NCBI GenBank assembly: GCA_049323615.1
Contig: JBMOPD010000079.1
Span: 62,001-126,000 of the forward strand
DNA from: JBMOPD01 sp049323615
GTDB taxonomy: Bacteria > Bacillota > Desulfotomaculia > Desulfotomaculales > Desulfocucumaceae
DNA: 64,000 nucleotides
Direction of reading: 5' to 3'
Positions 42,876 through 52,391 of this stretch are shown here, piece by piece. The notes beneath the pieces are model-generated. The model was not told the DNA's origin. It worked only from the letters and a program-made list of their open reading frames with translations, and searched no databases. The translations under genes and the position numbers were made by a program. How positions within the stretch are numbered: the stretch's first letter is position 1; each line of letters starts with the position of its first letter.

Positions 42876-45461
42876 ATGGGCAGATACAGGATGAATTTAC
42901 GTTTTCTGGCGATACTGCTGGCGTTTTGCCTTCTCACCAACCTTGTGGCCCCGTTCGGCTTGTTCAGCGGGGCTGCCGCTGCGGATCAAACGCCGGTATA
43001 TTCAGCCGCCGAGATGGCCGGTAAAGCTGTTGACTTTATCAACCAGAAGTACAAGGCCGGAGAAAAAGCCGACGGGTACACCGCCTGCGTGCTGACCGGG
43101 GCCGGTGAGGACCTGTCAACGGCGGAGTGGGTTTATAACAGCAAGACCCTGAAGGATTCGGTGCTTGATTCCGTTTATGCGACATTAAATAATCCTTCTT
43201 CCGCCAAGACGAAAGACATCGCCTATCAGTTGCTGGCGGCCAACCAGTGGGCTTACGGGGATCAGGCCGATCAGCTGGCGGGTGTCCTGGCGGGAAGGCA
43301 GAAAGAAAACGGCAGCTTTGACAACAATATTTACGTTGATATGCCGGCCTATGAGGCGCTGGGCAGGGCCGGGCGGATCAGCGTGATCAACGCCGTTTAC
43401 GCCCGCGGCTATATTCTGGGCAATCAGTGCAACACGGCCGGGGATAATTACGGATCCTGGGGCAGTACCTGGGATGGGGTGTTTTACCCTGACTTTATGA
43501 CCACGGCCCAGGCTATCCGGGCGCTCATATACCTGCCCGGTGCCGGCAGCGATGCGGCCGTTCAGGCAGCCATCACCAAAGGCCTTACTTACCTGAAAGG
43601 CTTGCAGCAGGCAGACGGCGGCGTCTACTCCGCCTGGGACGACCCGGCGGTGGACAATTCCGAGTTAATCGTCACCTTGCACAGGCTGGGTATAAATCCT
43701 GCTTCTGCTGACTGGAAAAACTCCGCGGGCCTGACCCCGGTAGACTACCTGCTGAATAAGACCATGAACGACGACGGAAGTTTCGGTTCTATCAAAAACG
43801 TCTTCGGCGCCGCCGAAGCCCTGAATGCATTTCTGGTGGTGAGCGGTCAGGGCAGCCCCGGTGGAGACAATCAAACACCGGTGGAAAAAGACCAGTACAG
43901 TGTCAACATCGCGGTGGTGGGCCAGAACGGGGAACTGCTTTTCGGCCCGGACAGCGTGGCTGTGAGTAAAACCGGCAGGTGGGGCCTTACAGCCCTGGGG
44001 GCGCTCCACGCCACCGGCCTGCCTTACACGGAAGCGGGCAGCTTTGTCAGCAGCATTGCCGGGCAGGCCAACAGCGGGATGAACGGGTGGATGTACAAGG
44101 TTAACGGATCTGTGCCCGGGATCGCGGCCTCCGAAAAAGAGGTCAAAGAAGGGGACCGGGTGATCTGGTGGTACAGCAGGGATATGAATTCCCCCGGCCC
44201 CGCCTGGGACAGCCTTTTTAAGCCAAGCGCCATTATTCAGGCGGAACCAGTGACACCGGTCAGCCTGCAGGAACAGAACAAGCTGCTTCCCGTTGCCCTG
44301 CAGGCTTCGGATAATGCCCTGGCAGCGCTGGAAAAAGTCGACCAGTTGATTAGCCTGAAGGAAAAGGCAGTAGAGTTGAACACCCTGAATGAACAGTCCA
44401 GGGCCGTGGCCGTGATAGGCGATATCCGGCCCCTGGACCTGGCCGCCGTGGCGGCCCTGAGAAAGGAACTGGACCGGAACGCGGTGGACCTGACCCAAAA
44501 GGTAGCGGCCGGTAAGGGGGCCACTGTGGCAGATGCCGGGGCCGAGGTGGCCTTGAGTATTCCGGCCCGGGCGCTCAACCGTGACGTGGAGATAACTGTT
44601 AAAAAGGTGGTTGCCGGCAGTGACCGGGGCAGCGGGACGCAGTCCGTCATGCCCTCCGGCTTCCGCCGGGTGTCCGCCACATACGACTTCGGCCCGGATG
44701 GGACCACCTTTGCCGTGCCGGTGACCCTGACCCTGAAGGTGGCCGTCCCGCCCCTGGTCAGGCCGGAAAATCTGGCCATGGCCTGGTACGATAAATCCAC
44801 CGGCAAGTGGATGACCATCCCGGCGGTGGTGGATGTGGACAGGGGATTGATCCTGGCCAGGGTGCAGCACTTCAGCCATTACGCCGTATTTGCCAGGGAA
44901 CCCGTGAAACCCTTTGCCGACGTTACCACTGCTTCTTTCGGCTGGGCGAAGGACTCCATAGAGACGCTGGCCGGGGCCGGGGTTGTCGCCGGTGTGGACG
45001 GAACGCGCTTTGAACCGGCCCGGGCGGTAACCAGGGCGGAATTTGCCGGCCTGCTGGTCAAAGCGTTGGGACTGCGGACACAGTCCGGCGCTACCCATCC
45101 GTTCAAAGACGTGCACACCGGTGACTGGTACGCCGGACCGGTGGCTGCGGCTTACACAGCCGGGCTGATCACGGGCTGCGGGGACGGCACTTTCCGCCCG
45201 GACAGCACCATCACCAGGGAAGAAGTGGCGGCCATGCTGGTGCGGGCCATGAAACTGCAGGCTGCGGAACAGAAACTGGCTTTTGCCGATAGTGACAAAA
45301 TTTCTTCCTGGGCCAGGGCCGGCGTGGCGGCCGCAGCGGCACAGGGACTGATCAGGGGCTTCCCGGACGGCGCCTTCCGGCCGGATGCCACCGCCGGCCG
45401 GGCCCAGTGCGCGGTGATGGTTTACCGGATGCTTACGGGCCATTATCAGTTCAGGGAGTGA
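42876..45461 (+). CDS. Secreted SLH-anchored protein with transcobalamin-like architecture
   Basis: An 861-aa surface protein. A signal peptide covers about residues 1-32 (FLAILLAFCLLTNLVAP, then GAAAA). An alpha-alpha barrel-like region of prenyltransferase/transcobalamin type follows (about 40-320, repeated QADGGVYSAW-type motifs). Next come a DUF4430 domain (about 340-440; ALGALHATGLPYT, GWMYKVNG, DRVIWWYS), a linker, a ZU5-like beta region and three SLH domains at the C-terminus. The alpha barrel plus DUF4430 beta domain is the layout of mammalian transcobalamin and intrinsic factor. Its place behind B12 riboswitches and cbiZ supports corrinoid binding at the cell surface. Binding itself is inference. 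Confidence 0.88.
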   Translation: MGRYRMNLRFLAILLAFCLLTNLVAPFGLFSGAAAADQTPVYSAAEMAGKAVDFINQKYKAGEKADGYTACVLTGAGEDLSTAEWVYNSKTLKDSVLDSVYATLNNPSSAKTKDIAYQLLAANQWAYGDQADQLAGVLAGRQKENGSFDNNIYVDMPAYEALGRAGRISVINAVYARGYILGNQCNTAGDNYGSWGSTWDGVFYPDFMTTAQAIRALIYLPGAGSDAAVQAAITKGLTYLKGLQQADGGVYSAWDDPAVDNSELIVTLHRLGINPASADWKNSAGLTPVDYLLNKTMNDDGSFGSIKNVFGAAEALNAFLVVSGQGSPGGDNQTPVEKDQYSVNIAVVGQNGELLFGPDSVAVSKTGRWGLTALGALHATGLPYTEAGSFVSSIAGQANSGMNGWMYKVNGSVPGIAASEKEVKEGDRVIWWYSRDMNSPGPAWDSLFKPSAIIQAEPVTPVSLQEQNKLLPVALQASDNALAALEKVDQLISLKEKAVELNTLNEQSRAVAVIGDIRPLDLAAVAALRKELDRNAVDLTQKVAAGKGATVADAGAEVALSIPARALNRDVEITVKKVVAGSDRGSGTQSVMPSGFRRVSATYDFGPDGTTFAVPVTLTLKVAVPPLVRPENLAMAWYDKSTGKWMTIPAVVDVDRGLILARVQHFSHYAVFAREPVKPFADVTTASFGWAKDSIETLAGAGVVAGVDGTRFEPARAVTRAEFAGLLVKALGLRTQSGATHPFKDVHTGDWYAGPVAAAYTAGLITGCGDGTFRPDSTITREEVAAMLVRAMKLQAAEQKLAFADSDKISSWARAGVAAAAAQGLIRGFPDGAFRPDATAGRAQCAVMVYRMLTGHYQFRE

Positions 45462-45463
45462 CC

Positions 45464-46168
45464 TTGTTGCAAAGGAAAATATTCTATACTGTTTTCTTTC
45501 TTGTAATAATAGCCGCGGTCATGGGGCCGGCCATTTACTCCGGCAAGATTGCCGGCCATAAGCAGCCGGACAGCCCGGAAGGCGGCAAGGCGGCCGGCCT
45601 GAAGGCGGGCGTGCAAACAGCGGCCAGTAGGGTCAATAACGGAATCCGGGAGCCAGCCGGGGGCAAACCTGAACAATCCACCGGGGTACAGGCTGATAAC
45701 GTCCCGGCCGCCGGGAACAAGGCCGGCCTGAAGGACAAACCCGCCGGCCTGGACGGGGCCACACCGGCCCGGGAGCCGGCCGGGAATTTACCCGCAGAGG
45801 CCATGGAGGACGGGTGCGCCGTGGGCATTGCCGTGGTGGGCATGGACGGTGAACTGCTTTACGGTCCCGGGAACGTTACGGTGACCAAAAAGAACATGGG
45901 GGAAGTGACGGCGCTGGGCGCGCTGGACGCCACCGGCCTGCCCTATACCATGTCCACCCGCTGGTCCGGTTTTGTAGAAGCTGTTGCCGGGCAGCGCAAC
46001 AAGGGGCAGGCCGGCTGGATGTACAAGGTCAATGGTGAAATCCCGCTGGTTGCCGCCGATCAAAAAACGGTTAAAGCCGGAGACAAAGTGATCTGGTGGT
46101 ACAGCAAAAGCATGGGTGATCCTGCGCCAAACTGGGACGTTCTGATCAAACGGGGAGCCGGGAACTAG
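45464..46168 (+). CDS. Membrane-anchored DUF4430 (transcobalamin beta-like) protein
   Basis: About 234 aa from TTG 45464 (GGGAG upstream; TTG 45467 equally possible). An N-terminal membrane anchor (IFYTVFFLVIIAAVMGPAIY) leads into a long Gly/Ala/Pro/Lys-rich linker. A single DUF4430 domain with ALGALDATGLPYTMS, GWMYKVNGEIP and DKVIWWYSKSMGD ends it, closely like that in the preceding SLH protein. It could pass a ligand from the S-layer protein to the ECF transporter encoded next, as a tethered receptor. Confidence 0.85.
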   Translation: MLQRKIFYTVFFLVIIAAVMGPAIYSGKIAGHKQPDSPEGGKAAGLKAGVQTAASRVNNGIREPAGGKPEQSTGVQADNVPAAGNKAGLKDKPAGLDGATPAREPAGNLPAEAMEDGCAVGIAVVGMDGELLYGPGNVTVTKKNMGEVTALGALDATGLPYTMSTRWSGFVEAVAGQRNKGQAGWMYKVNGEIPLVAADQKTVKAGDKVIWWYSKSMGDPAPNWDVLIKRGAGN

Positions 46169-46174
46169 GATATA

Positions 46175-46200
46175 GGAGACAGGAGACAGGAGACAGGAGA
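46175..46200. repeat. Short tandem repeat, 7-bp unit
   Basis: GGAGACA three times plus a partial fourth copy, between the DUF4430 gene and ecfT. It is followed at 46231-46267 by GCTATCAGC-type repeated words also found near 25660-25725 and 27665-27690. Confidence 0.8.
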
Positions 46201-46267
46201 GGATAAAACACATAATAAATTCCACCCTGAAAATAGCTATCAGCTGCCGGCTATCAGCCGTCAGCGG

Positions 46268-47272
46268 GTGAAAACACCGAATCCAAGGTATTCCCGACGG
46301 AATATACGGCAGTACAAGATTTCTCACAAGGAGTGGCAAGCGTTGCTGGACAGGCTGTTTTACAAAGAAAAGGGGTTGTTCCTGCAGAGCCTGCACCCCC
46401 TGGCGGCGCTGGCCTACCTGGGCGCGCTGCTGGTGCTGGCGCTGGCCTTTACCAACCCGCTTTATTTGCTTGGGATCCTGCTGGTGGTGGCGCTGGCCGT
46501 CCGGGCGGCGGACGGCCTGGAGGCGTGGGAAGGTTACTTGAAAATTGCCCTGTTCATGATGGTGCTGGTCATAATCATCAACCCGCTGGTGGTTCATGCC
46601 GGAAAGACCATCATCTGGCAAGGTCCCCGTATTCCGGTTTTCGGCCGGCTGACCGTCTCCCTGGAGGCCATTTGCTACGGAGCTGCCATGAGCGTCAGGC
46701 TGCTGGACATAATCAGCGTGTTCTGCCTGTACAATCTGATTGTGCACCCGGATAAGGCCTTAAACCTCTTTTCCCGCTTTGCCGGCAGGTCCGTGCTGGT
46801 GGTATCCCTGGCCACCAGGATGTTTCCGGCCATGGTCAGGGAACTGGAGAGAATCCGGGGCGTGCAGCAGATGCGCGGCGTTGACTTCAACAATGGATCG
46901 GCCCGGGAAAGGGTCAGTAAGTACGCCTCTTTAATCAACATACTGCTTTTGTCCTCCCTGGAGGACTCCCTGGAGATCGCCGGGTCCATGCAGGCGAGGG
47001 CCTTCGGCAGCGGTCCCCGTACCTGTTACAGCAGGAACCTGTGGCGGCCGCGGGATGTGCTGATTCTTTCGGGCAGCGCCTGTGCGCTGGCAGCGGGCAT
47101 TTGGGGGCTGCTGCACGGTTTCGGCGTTTATACTTTTTACCCGCAGCTGGGCTACCTGATCAGCGGCCCGGGAACGGTGGCGGTGCTGCTGATGGTGCTT
47201 TTCTGTTTATCAATGCCGTTGATCATCGGTTGGGGGTGGCGGCGCTGGCCTTATTTAAAATCGAAAATTTAA
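46268..47272 (+). CDS. ecfT: ECF transporter T component (EcfT)
   Basis: Energy-coupling membrane subunit of 334 aa with about six to seven hydrophobic helices. The coupling motif near MQARAFGSGPRT contacts the ATPases. GTG start 46268. It joins the fused ATPase and the S component of the same locus. Its presence with a dedicated S component marks a group I-like (single-substrate) ECF arrangement rather than a shared T module. Confidence 0.9.
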   Translation: MKTPNPRYSRRNIRQYKISHKEWQALLDRLFYKEKGLFLQSLHPLAALAYLGALLVLALAFTNPLYLLGILLVVALAVRAADGLEAWEGYLKIALFMMVLVIIINPLVVHAGKTIIWQGPRIPVFGRLTVSLEAICYGAAMSVRLLDIISVFCLYNLIVHPDKALNLFSRFAGRSVLVVSLATRMFPAMVRELERIRGVQQMRGVDFNNGSARERVSKYASLINILLLSSLEDSLEIAGSMQARAFGSGPRTCYSRNLWRPRDVLILSGSACALAAGIWGLLHGFGVYTFYPQLGYLISGPGTVAVLLMVLFCLSMPLIIGWGWRRWPYLKSKI

Positions 47273-48939
47273 TCTATTATTATCCCGACGGCGAAAGGCC
47301 GGCCTTAAACATCACCAGCCTGCACATAGAGGAAGGGGAGTTTGTTCTGCTGGCCGGGGCCTCCGGATCGGGCAAGTCTTCCCTGGCGCGGGTGCTGGCG
47401 GGGCTGATCCCGGATTTTTACGGGGGCCGGTTTGGAGGCAGGGTTTACTTTCAGGGACGGGAAATGCGCGGCATCGACCGGCGCAAACTGGCCCGGCAGG
47501 TGGGCATGGTCTTTCAGGACCCGGAAAAGCAGCTGGTAATGACCGGCGTGGAGGCCGAGATCGCCTTCGGGCTGGAGAACCTGGGGCTGCCCCGGAAGGA
47601 GATGTTTCGCCGGGTGGCCGAGGTGATCAGTTTCCTGGGCCTGACGGAGTTAAGGCAGGAGTTTACCGCCAGCCTGTCGGGCGGGCAGAAACAAAAGCTG
47701 GTTCTGGCCGCCGTGCTGGCCATGCAGCCGCAGGTGCTGATCCTGGACGAACCCACGTCGCAGCTGGACCCGGTGGCGGCGGAGGAGTTTTTCAATCTGG
47801 TTAAGCGGCTGAACGAAGAGATGGGCTTTACCGTCGTCTTGATCGAGCAGAGGCTGGAAAGGTGCTTTCACCTGGCCGACCGGGCGGTGATCATGGAAGG
47901 CGGGCGGGTGGCGCAGGACGGCGCCCCGGATCAGGCTGCCCGCTGGGCGGCCGGAAATGGGGCGCCCCTGGTTCCCCCCGTGGCCAGGTTTTTTTCGGCG
48001 CTGGGATTTCCCTCCGTGCCAGTAACCGTCAAGGAGGGCAGGAAGCAATTAAGAGAATTTTTCAGCGGGCGGCCCGTTTCCGGGGGGCCGGACCCCCGGA
48101 AGGCGCCGGGTTCCCGTTCAACGGGCCGGACTCCCCTGGTGGAGGTAAAAAACCTGTGGTTTACTTATCCCAACGGCAGGGAGGCACTGCAGGACATAAA
48201 TCTGCAGGTCGGCGCCGGGGAATTTGTGGCCATCCTGGGGGAGAACGGCGCCGGCAAATCCACTTTGTTGAAGAATATGGTGGGACTTCTGCAGCCGGGG
48301 CGCGGCAGGGTGCTCTTAAAGGGCTGCCACTTGAGTAAATACAAGGGCGGCTGTCCCGGCCGCCAGGTGGCCTACCTTTCCCAGAACCCCAACGACTACC
48401 TCTTTCAGGACACCGTGGAGGACGAACTGCTGTTTACCCTGAACAATTTCGGCATGAAGGATGACGGCATCGTTGACGAACTGCTGGAAAAACTGCAATT
48501 ATTTCGCCACCGCCTGGCGAACCCCCGGGATTTGAGCAGCGGGGAGAGGCAGCGGGTGGCCCTGGCCTCTGTGCTGGTGACCAGGCCGGACCTGCTGGTG
48601 CTGGACGAGCCCACCCGGGGACTGGACTACCGCCTGAAGGCCGGACTGGGCGGTTTTCTGGCCGGGCAGGCGGCGGCCGGGGCCGGCGTGGTGCTGGTCA
48701 CCCACGACGTGGAGTTTGCCGCCGAATACGCCTCGCGGCTGATCATGATGTTTGCCGGCCGGATAGTCAGCGACGGCACCAGGCATGAAACCCTGGGGCA
48801 GTCGGTTTTTTACTCCACCCAGATCGGCAAGCTGTGCAGGGGCTTCTGCGACGGTATACTGACCTTTGACGAGGCCGTGGCAAGGATCGGTCCGTTGCTT
48901 TCGGGCAAAACAGTTGCCCGGGCCGGCACATTGAAATGA
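47236..48939 (+). CDS. Fused double ATPase of ECF transporter (EcfA1-EcfA2)
   Basis: Two complete ABC ATPase halves in one chain. Half 1 has GASGSGKSS, LSGGQKQKL and LILDEPTSQLD; half 2 has GENGAGKST, LSSGERQRV and LVLDEPTRGLD. About 567 aa from GTG 47236, which lies inside the ecfT 3' end (37-bp overlap); the open frame back to 47041 is an ecfT shadow. ECF systems usually have two separate ATPase genes; fusion of both is a known minority form. It powers corrinoid import by context. Confidence 0.9.
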   Translation: MAALALFKIENLIYYYPDGERPALNITSLHIEEGEFVLLAGASGSGKSSLARVLAGLIPDFYGGRFGGRVYFQGREMRGIDRRKLARQVGMVFQDPEKQLVMTGVEAEIAFGLENLGLPRKEMFRRVAEVISFLGLTELRQEFTASLSGGQKQKLVLAAVLAMQPQVLILDEPTSQLDPVAAEEFFNLVKRLNEEMGFTVVLIEQRLERCFHLADRAVIMEGGRVAQDGAPDQAARWAAGNGAPLVPPVARFFSALGFPSVPVTVKEGRKQLREFFSGRPVSGGPDPRKAPGSRSTGRTPLVEVKNLWFTYPNGREALQDINLQVGAGEFVAILGENGAGKSTLLKNMVGLLQPGRGRVLLKGCHLSKYKGGCPGRQVAYLSQNPNDYLFQDTVEDELLFTLNNFGMKDDGIVDELLEKLQLFRHRLANPRDLSSGERQRVALASVLVTRPDLLVLDEPTRGLDYRLKAGLGGFLAGQAAAGAGVVLVTHDVEFAAEYASRLIMMFAGRIVSDGTRHETLGQSVFYSTQIGKLCRGFCDGILTFDEAVARIGPLLSGKTVARAGTLK

Positions 48940-48942
48940 GGG

Positions 48943-49683
48943 ATGGGCATGGTCAAAGGCATTTCCGGCGATAGGCCGAATCCTGCGCAAAAAATCCTTT
49001 TCCCCCTTTTCCTGATCATTATCCCGGGGCTGCTTTTTGCCGGCATTAAACAGGATAATTTCATAGCCGGGCAGGGTTGGGGATTGCTTTCGGCGGAAAT
49101 AATGCTGGCGGCCTTGGCCTTTTTTTACTGGGGATTTGAGCAGGGCGGGGCCACGTCCCGGGAAATAGCCCTTATTGCCGTGCTGGGGGCCGTCGCTGCC
49201 GCGGGGCGCATCCCCTTCGCCGCGCTGCCCAACGTGCAGCCCACCACGTTTATGGTGATAGTTTCCGGTTTTGTGTTCGGCCCCCGGGCCGGCTTCATGG
49301 TGGGGTCCACGGCCGCCCTGGTCTCCAACTTTTTCCTGGGGCAGGGCCCCTGGACGCCGTGGCAGATGTTTGCCTGGGGGCTGGCCGGCGCCTCGGCCGG
49401 TGTAATCAAAATGATTTGCCCCGGCATTGGGACCAGGGGCATGTCGGCTTTCAATTTTGTCTGGGGCTATCTCTTCGGCTGGATCATGAACCTTTGGTTC
49501 TGGACGGCCTTCATCCAGCCCCTGAACTGGCAGTCCTTCGTGGCCGCCTACGCCGCCAGCTTCTGGTTCGACACCTTCCACGCCGCGGGCAATGCCGCCT
49601 TTTACCTTCTTTTCGGGGCCAGTTTCACCAAGATATTAAAGCGCTTCCGAAGGAAGCTGAAAATCAGGATTATCGAGGCATGA
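48943..49683 (+). CDS. ECF transporter substrate-binding (S) component, predicted corrinoid-specific
   Basis: A 246-aa membrane protein with about six hydrophobic segments and the S-component core (AALPNVQPTTFMVIVSGFVFGPRAGFMVGSTAALVSNFFLG). This sequence type resembles the CblT/CbrT-like group assigned to cobalamin or its precursors. A second ATG at 48949 has better spacing to GAGGGA. Substrate specificity rests on context (tandem B12 riboswitches, cbiZ, DUF4430 proteins). Last gene before a strong terminator. Confidence 0.85.
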   Translation: MGMVKGISGDRPNPAQKILFPLFLIIIPGLLFAGIKQDNFIAGQGWGLLSAEIMLAALAFFYWGFEQGGATSREIALIAVLGAVAAAGRIPFAALPNVQPTTFMVIVSGFVFGPRAGFMVGSTAALVSNFFLGQGPWTPWQMFAWGLAGASAGVIKMICPGIGTRGMSAFNFVWGYLFGWIMNLWFWTAFIQPLNWQSFVAAYAASFWFDTFHAAGNAAFYLLFGASFTKILKRFRRKLKIRIIEA

Positions 49684-49797
49684 TTTGACAAGAATTTTTT
49701 CAGGGAGAAAGGAATTTTTATGGCTATTATAGAAATAACAAATTAACAGCGAACGTCAGAAGTCATTCAGCTTGACAATCTTTTTTTCAGACTAATA

Positions 49798-49845
49798 CCA
49801 CGAAGGTATTGCTTCGCACGAAGCGGGGTATCTTCGTGGCTTTTT
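49798..49845 (+). terminator. Terminator of the corrinoid locus
   Basis: CCACGAAG and CTTCGTGG pair around an inner hairpin (GCTTCG/GAAGC), followed by CTTTTTATTTT. Confidence 0.85.
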
Positions 49846-49863
49846 ATTTTGGAAATAGAAAGG

Positions 49864-50529
49864 ATGAGAGATGTGCAGGCAGAATTAAAGCAGGCCATGC
49901 GGGAGCGGTGGAACCAGAAAGGCGGCGGCTACGACGACGTGGGCGCGCACGGGACGAAAACCCCGGAGGAGAAGGAGCTATGGCGGCAGATTCTTGGCCG
50001 GCTGGGGCCGGGCAGGCTTTCCGTTCTCGACGTCGGCACGGGCACTGGTTTTTTGGCAATTATGTCAGCCGAAATGGGACACCGTGTAACGGGGATCGAC
50101 TGGTCGGATACGATGCTGGCACAGGCCAGGGCCGGGGCAAAAGAAGCAAACCTGGAGGTTTCCTTTGTAGAAGGCGACGCGGAGGCACTGCCTTTTGGCG
50201 CCGGGGAGTTTGACGCGGTGGTGGCCCGCCACCTCCTGTGGACCCTCACGGACCCGCAGCGGGCAATTTCCGAGTGGGCCCGGGTACTCAAGCCGGGCGG
50301 CAGGATCCTGGCGGATTTTTCACACCGCCGCCCGGGGGCAGCCGACCATCACTACCCTCCCGAAATAGGGGAAAAGCTTCCGCTGAACAGGACTATAGAC
50401 CCGGCGAAGGTAGCCGTCCTCTTTACGCAAGCCGGGTTCACCGGCGTGCAGGTGGAAACCCTGCCTCGCACTTCGGATCACAGCCGGGCCACCTACCTCA
50501 TTTCCGGATCCAGGGCAGGGAGGTGTTAG
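49864..50529 (+). CDS. Class I SAM-dependent methyltransferase linked to a metal ABC operon
   Basis: About 221 aa. Motif I VLDVGTGTGFLAI, motif II ending in GIDWS, DAEALPFGAGEFDAVV and the post-motif LKPGGRILADF are clear, as in UbiE/Methyltransf_11 proteins. The start is uncertain (frame open to 49849). It directly precedes a DUF4198 remnant and a nickel/peptide-type ABC operon. Two other methyltransferases in this window also sit beside metal transport genes, so a role in making or modifying a metal ligand is conceivable. Substrate unknown. Confidence 0.85.
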   Translation: MRDVQAELKQAMRERWNQKGGGYDDVGAHGTKTPEEKELWRQILGRLGPGRLSVLDVGTGTGFLAIMSAEMGHRVTGIDWSDTMLAQARAGAKEANLEVSFVEGDAEALPFGAGEFDAVVARHLLWTLTDPQRAISEWARVLKPGGRILADFSHRRPGAADHHYPPEIGEKLPLNRTIDPAKVAVLFTQAGFTGVQVETLPRTSDHSRATYLISGSRAGRC

Positions 50530-50547
50530 CATGGCGCCGCACAATAT

Positions 50548-50760
50548 ATGGCTTTGCTGCCCGCCCCGGTTTACGCATTCGGGCAGGGCGATCAAACTGC
50601 ACAGCACATCGTATATACGGATAGCAGGGGAAAGGTGAACCTTCCCCTGGCCTCAGGAAACTGGATGCTGCTGGTCAGCCGTTACGACCCGGCAAAGGGG
50701 GCGGCGGGTCAGTATGACGGGAGGGGTTTAACGGCAGTTTTCCCCTATACCCAAATTTAA
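50548..50760 (+). pseudogene. C-terminal remnant of a DUF4198 protein
   Basis: 70 residues whose second half (HIVYTDSRGKVNLPL, GNWMLLVSRYD, YDGRGLTAVF) matches the C-terminal pattern of the full-length DUF4198 protein at 62194-62943. The N-terminal HEPW part is absent and the first residues are unrelated. DUF4198 proteins commonly accompany nickel/cobalt uptake genes. It probably arose by deletion and now lies 18 bp before the binding-protein gene. Confidence 0.6.
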
Positions 50761-50778
50761 CCGGAAAGGGAGATTGAC

Positions 50779-52332
50779 TTGCATAAAAAATATTTATTTT
50801 TCGTCATCACCGGACTGATACTCACGGGACTGATCATGGCCGGTTGCGGCGGGCAAAAAGCTGCACAACCGGGAGATCAAAAGCCCGGCCAGGTCCTGGT
50901 GGTGGGGGCGCGCGACCCCGTGCGCACCCTGGATAACGGTTTTCTTCTCGTAGAGAAGTCTCATATAGCCGAGACCCTGATGGCTGTAGATGAAAGTTAC
51001 CGGCTCAAGCCGGTATTGGCCGAATCCTGGAAGCAGGTAGATGATAACACATGGGAATTCACATTGCGAAAGGGCGTCAAGTTCCACGACGGCAGCCCCC
51101 TGACGGCCGCCGACGCGGCGAGCGCCATCGGGCGGGCCGTCAAGGCCAACCCGAGGACAAAGAGCCTCACCAGGATAGCGGCGGCCGCGGCGGTGGACGG
51201 GCAAACGCTGCGCCTCACCACCGAGAAGGCCAACCCGCTCCTGCCAGAAGCTTTATCCAATGCCGACCTGGGTATTTTGGCCCGGGGAAGCTTTAACGAG
51301 AAGGGCGAACTGGTGAAGCCCACCGGCACGGGGCCTTACAAGCTCGCAAAATGGGACCAGGCGACCGGCGAAGTGGTGGCGGAGCGCAACCCCGATTATT
51401 GGGGAGAAGCCCCGCGCCTGGATAAAATGGTCTTCAAGGGCATCCCCGACGCCAACACGCGGGCCCTTGCCCTTGAAAAAGGAGAGATTGATTTTACCTT
51501 CGACCTGCCTTACGGCGAGCTTGACCGTTTGGGCAAAGTCAAGGGCGTGCAGGTAGCGCTCTACGCCGAGCCGCGCATTTACCGCCTGGAGCTCAATATG
51601 ACCAGGGAGCCTTTCAGCGACCTGAAAGTGCGGCAGGCGCTGAATTATGCCATCGACCGTACCGGCATCGTTAAAAATGTGCTGCACGGCTGCGGCGAGG
51701 CCGGCATCGGGCCCTTTATGCACGACACGCCCTGGTGCAATAAGGATGTGGAGAGTTTCTACCGGTATAATCCCGAACAGGCACGCGCCCTGCTTACTTC
51801 CGCCGGTTGGGTCGATCAGGACGGCGACGGCATCCGGGAAAAAGGCGGGAAACCCTTTGCCATCACGATCATGACCTGGTCCTCACGTCCCGGCATGCCC
51901 CCAATGGCCGAGGCCCTGCAGGCGCAGTTCAGGGAAATCGGGATCAAGGCCGACGTCCAGATTCTCGAGTACGGCGCCATCTACAACCGGGTCAAGGAAG
52001 GAAACTGGGATACAGTGCTGGCCTCCTTCCAGACGGCCGACCCGCACAGCTACCTGTCCGGCGTTTACGGCAGCAAGGGCAGCCAGAACGTAGCCAAGTA
52101 CGCAAACAATAAGGTGGACGGACTGATAGATGAGGCGGCCCGCACGCCCGATCCGGAGAAGCGATACGCCGTCTACCGCCAGATCCAGGAAATCATTACC
52201 AGAGACACCCCCGTAATCAACGTGGCCTGCTACAAGATGGCGGTAGGCATGCGTGATTACGTCAAAGGGTTCAAGTTCAATCCTATGGCGCACGACCTGC
52301 ATACCAACCCGGAAATGTATATTGAAAAGTAG
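50779..52332 (+). CDS. ABC transporter substrate-binding lipoprotein, nickel/peptide type
   Basis: Solute-binding protein of 517 aa (SBP family 5, like NikA/DppA). A lipoprotein signal with lipobox LIMAGC near residue 23 anchors it to the outer face of the membrane. Family segments are LAESWKQVDDNTWEFTLRKGVKFHDG and the NPDYWG motif. AAGGGAG precedes the TTG start. Operon order is binding protein, two permeases, two ATPases. The DUF4198 remnant beside it favours nickel, but peptides are not excluded. Confidence 0.9.
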   Translation: MHKKYLFFVITGLILTGLIMAGCGGQKAAQPGDQKPGQVLVVGARDPVRTLDNGFLLVEKSHIAETLMAVDESYRLKPVLAESWKQVDDNTWEFTLRKGVKFHDGSPLTAADAASAIGRAVKANPRTKSLTRIAAAAAVDGQTLRLTTEKANPLLPEALSNADLGILARGSFNEKGELVKPTGTGPYKLAKWDQATGEVVAERNPDYWGEAPRLDKMVFKGIPDANTRALALEKGEIDFTFDLPYGELDRLGKVKGVQVALYAEPRIYRLELNMTREPFSDLKVRQALNYAIDRTGIVKNVLHGCGEAGIGPFMHDTPWCNKDVESFYRYNPEQARALLTSAGWVDQDGDGIREKGGKPFAITIMTWSSRPGMPPMAEALQAQFREIGIKADVQILEYGAIYNRVKEGNWDTVLASFQTADPHSYLSGVYGSKGSQNVAKYANNKVDGLIDEAARTPDPEKRYAVYRQIQEIITRDTPVINVACYKMAVGMRDYVKGFKFNPMAHDLHTNPEMYIEK

Positions 52333-52391
52333 TTGTTCGGGCAAAGGCCGGGCAGTCCCGGCCTTTGCCCGGCTCTTCAAGGTGATGCTGA

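Noticed and set aside
46175..46200. Possible CRISPR-like array
   Set aside because: A 7-bp unit repeated without spacers is a simple tandem repeat; no cas genes.
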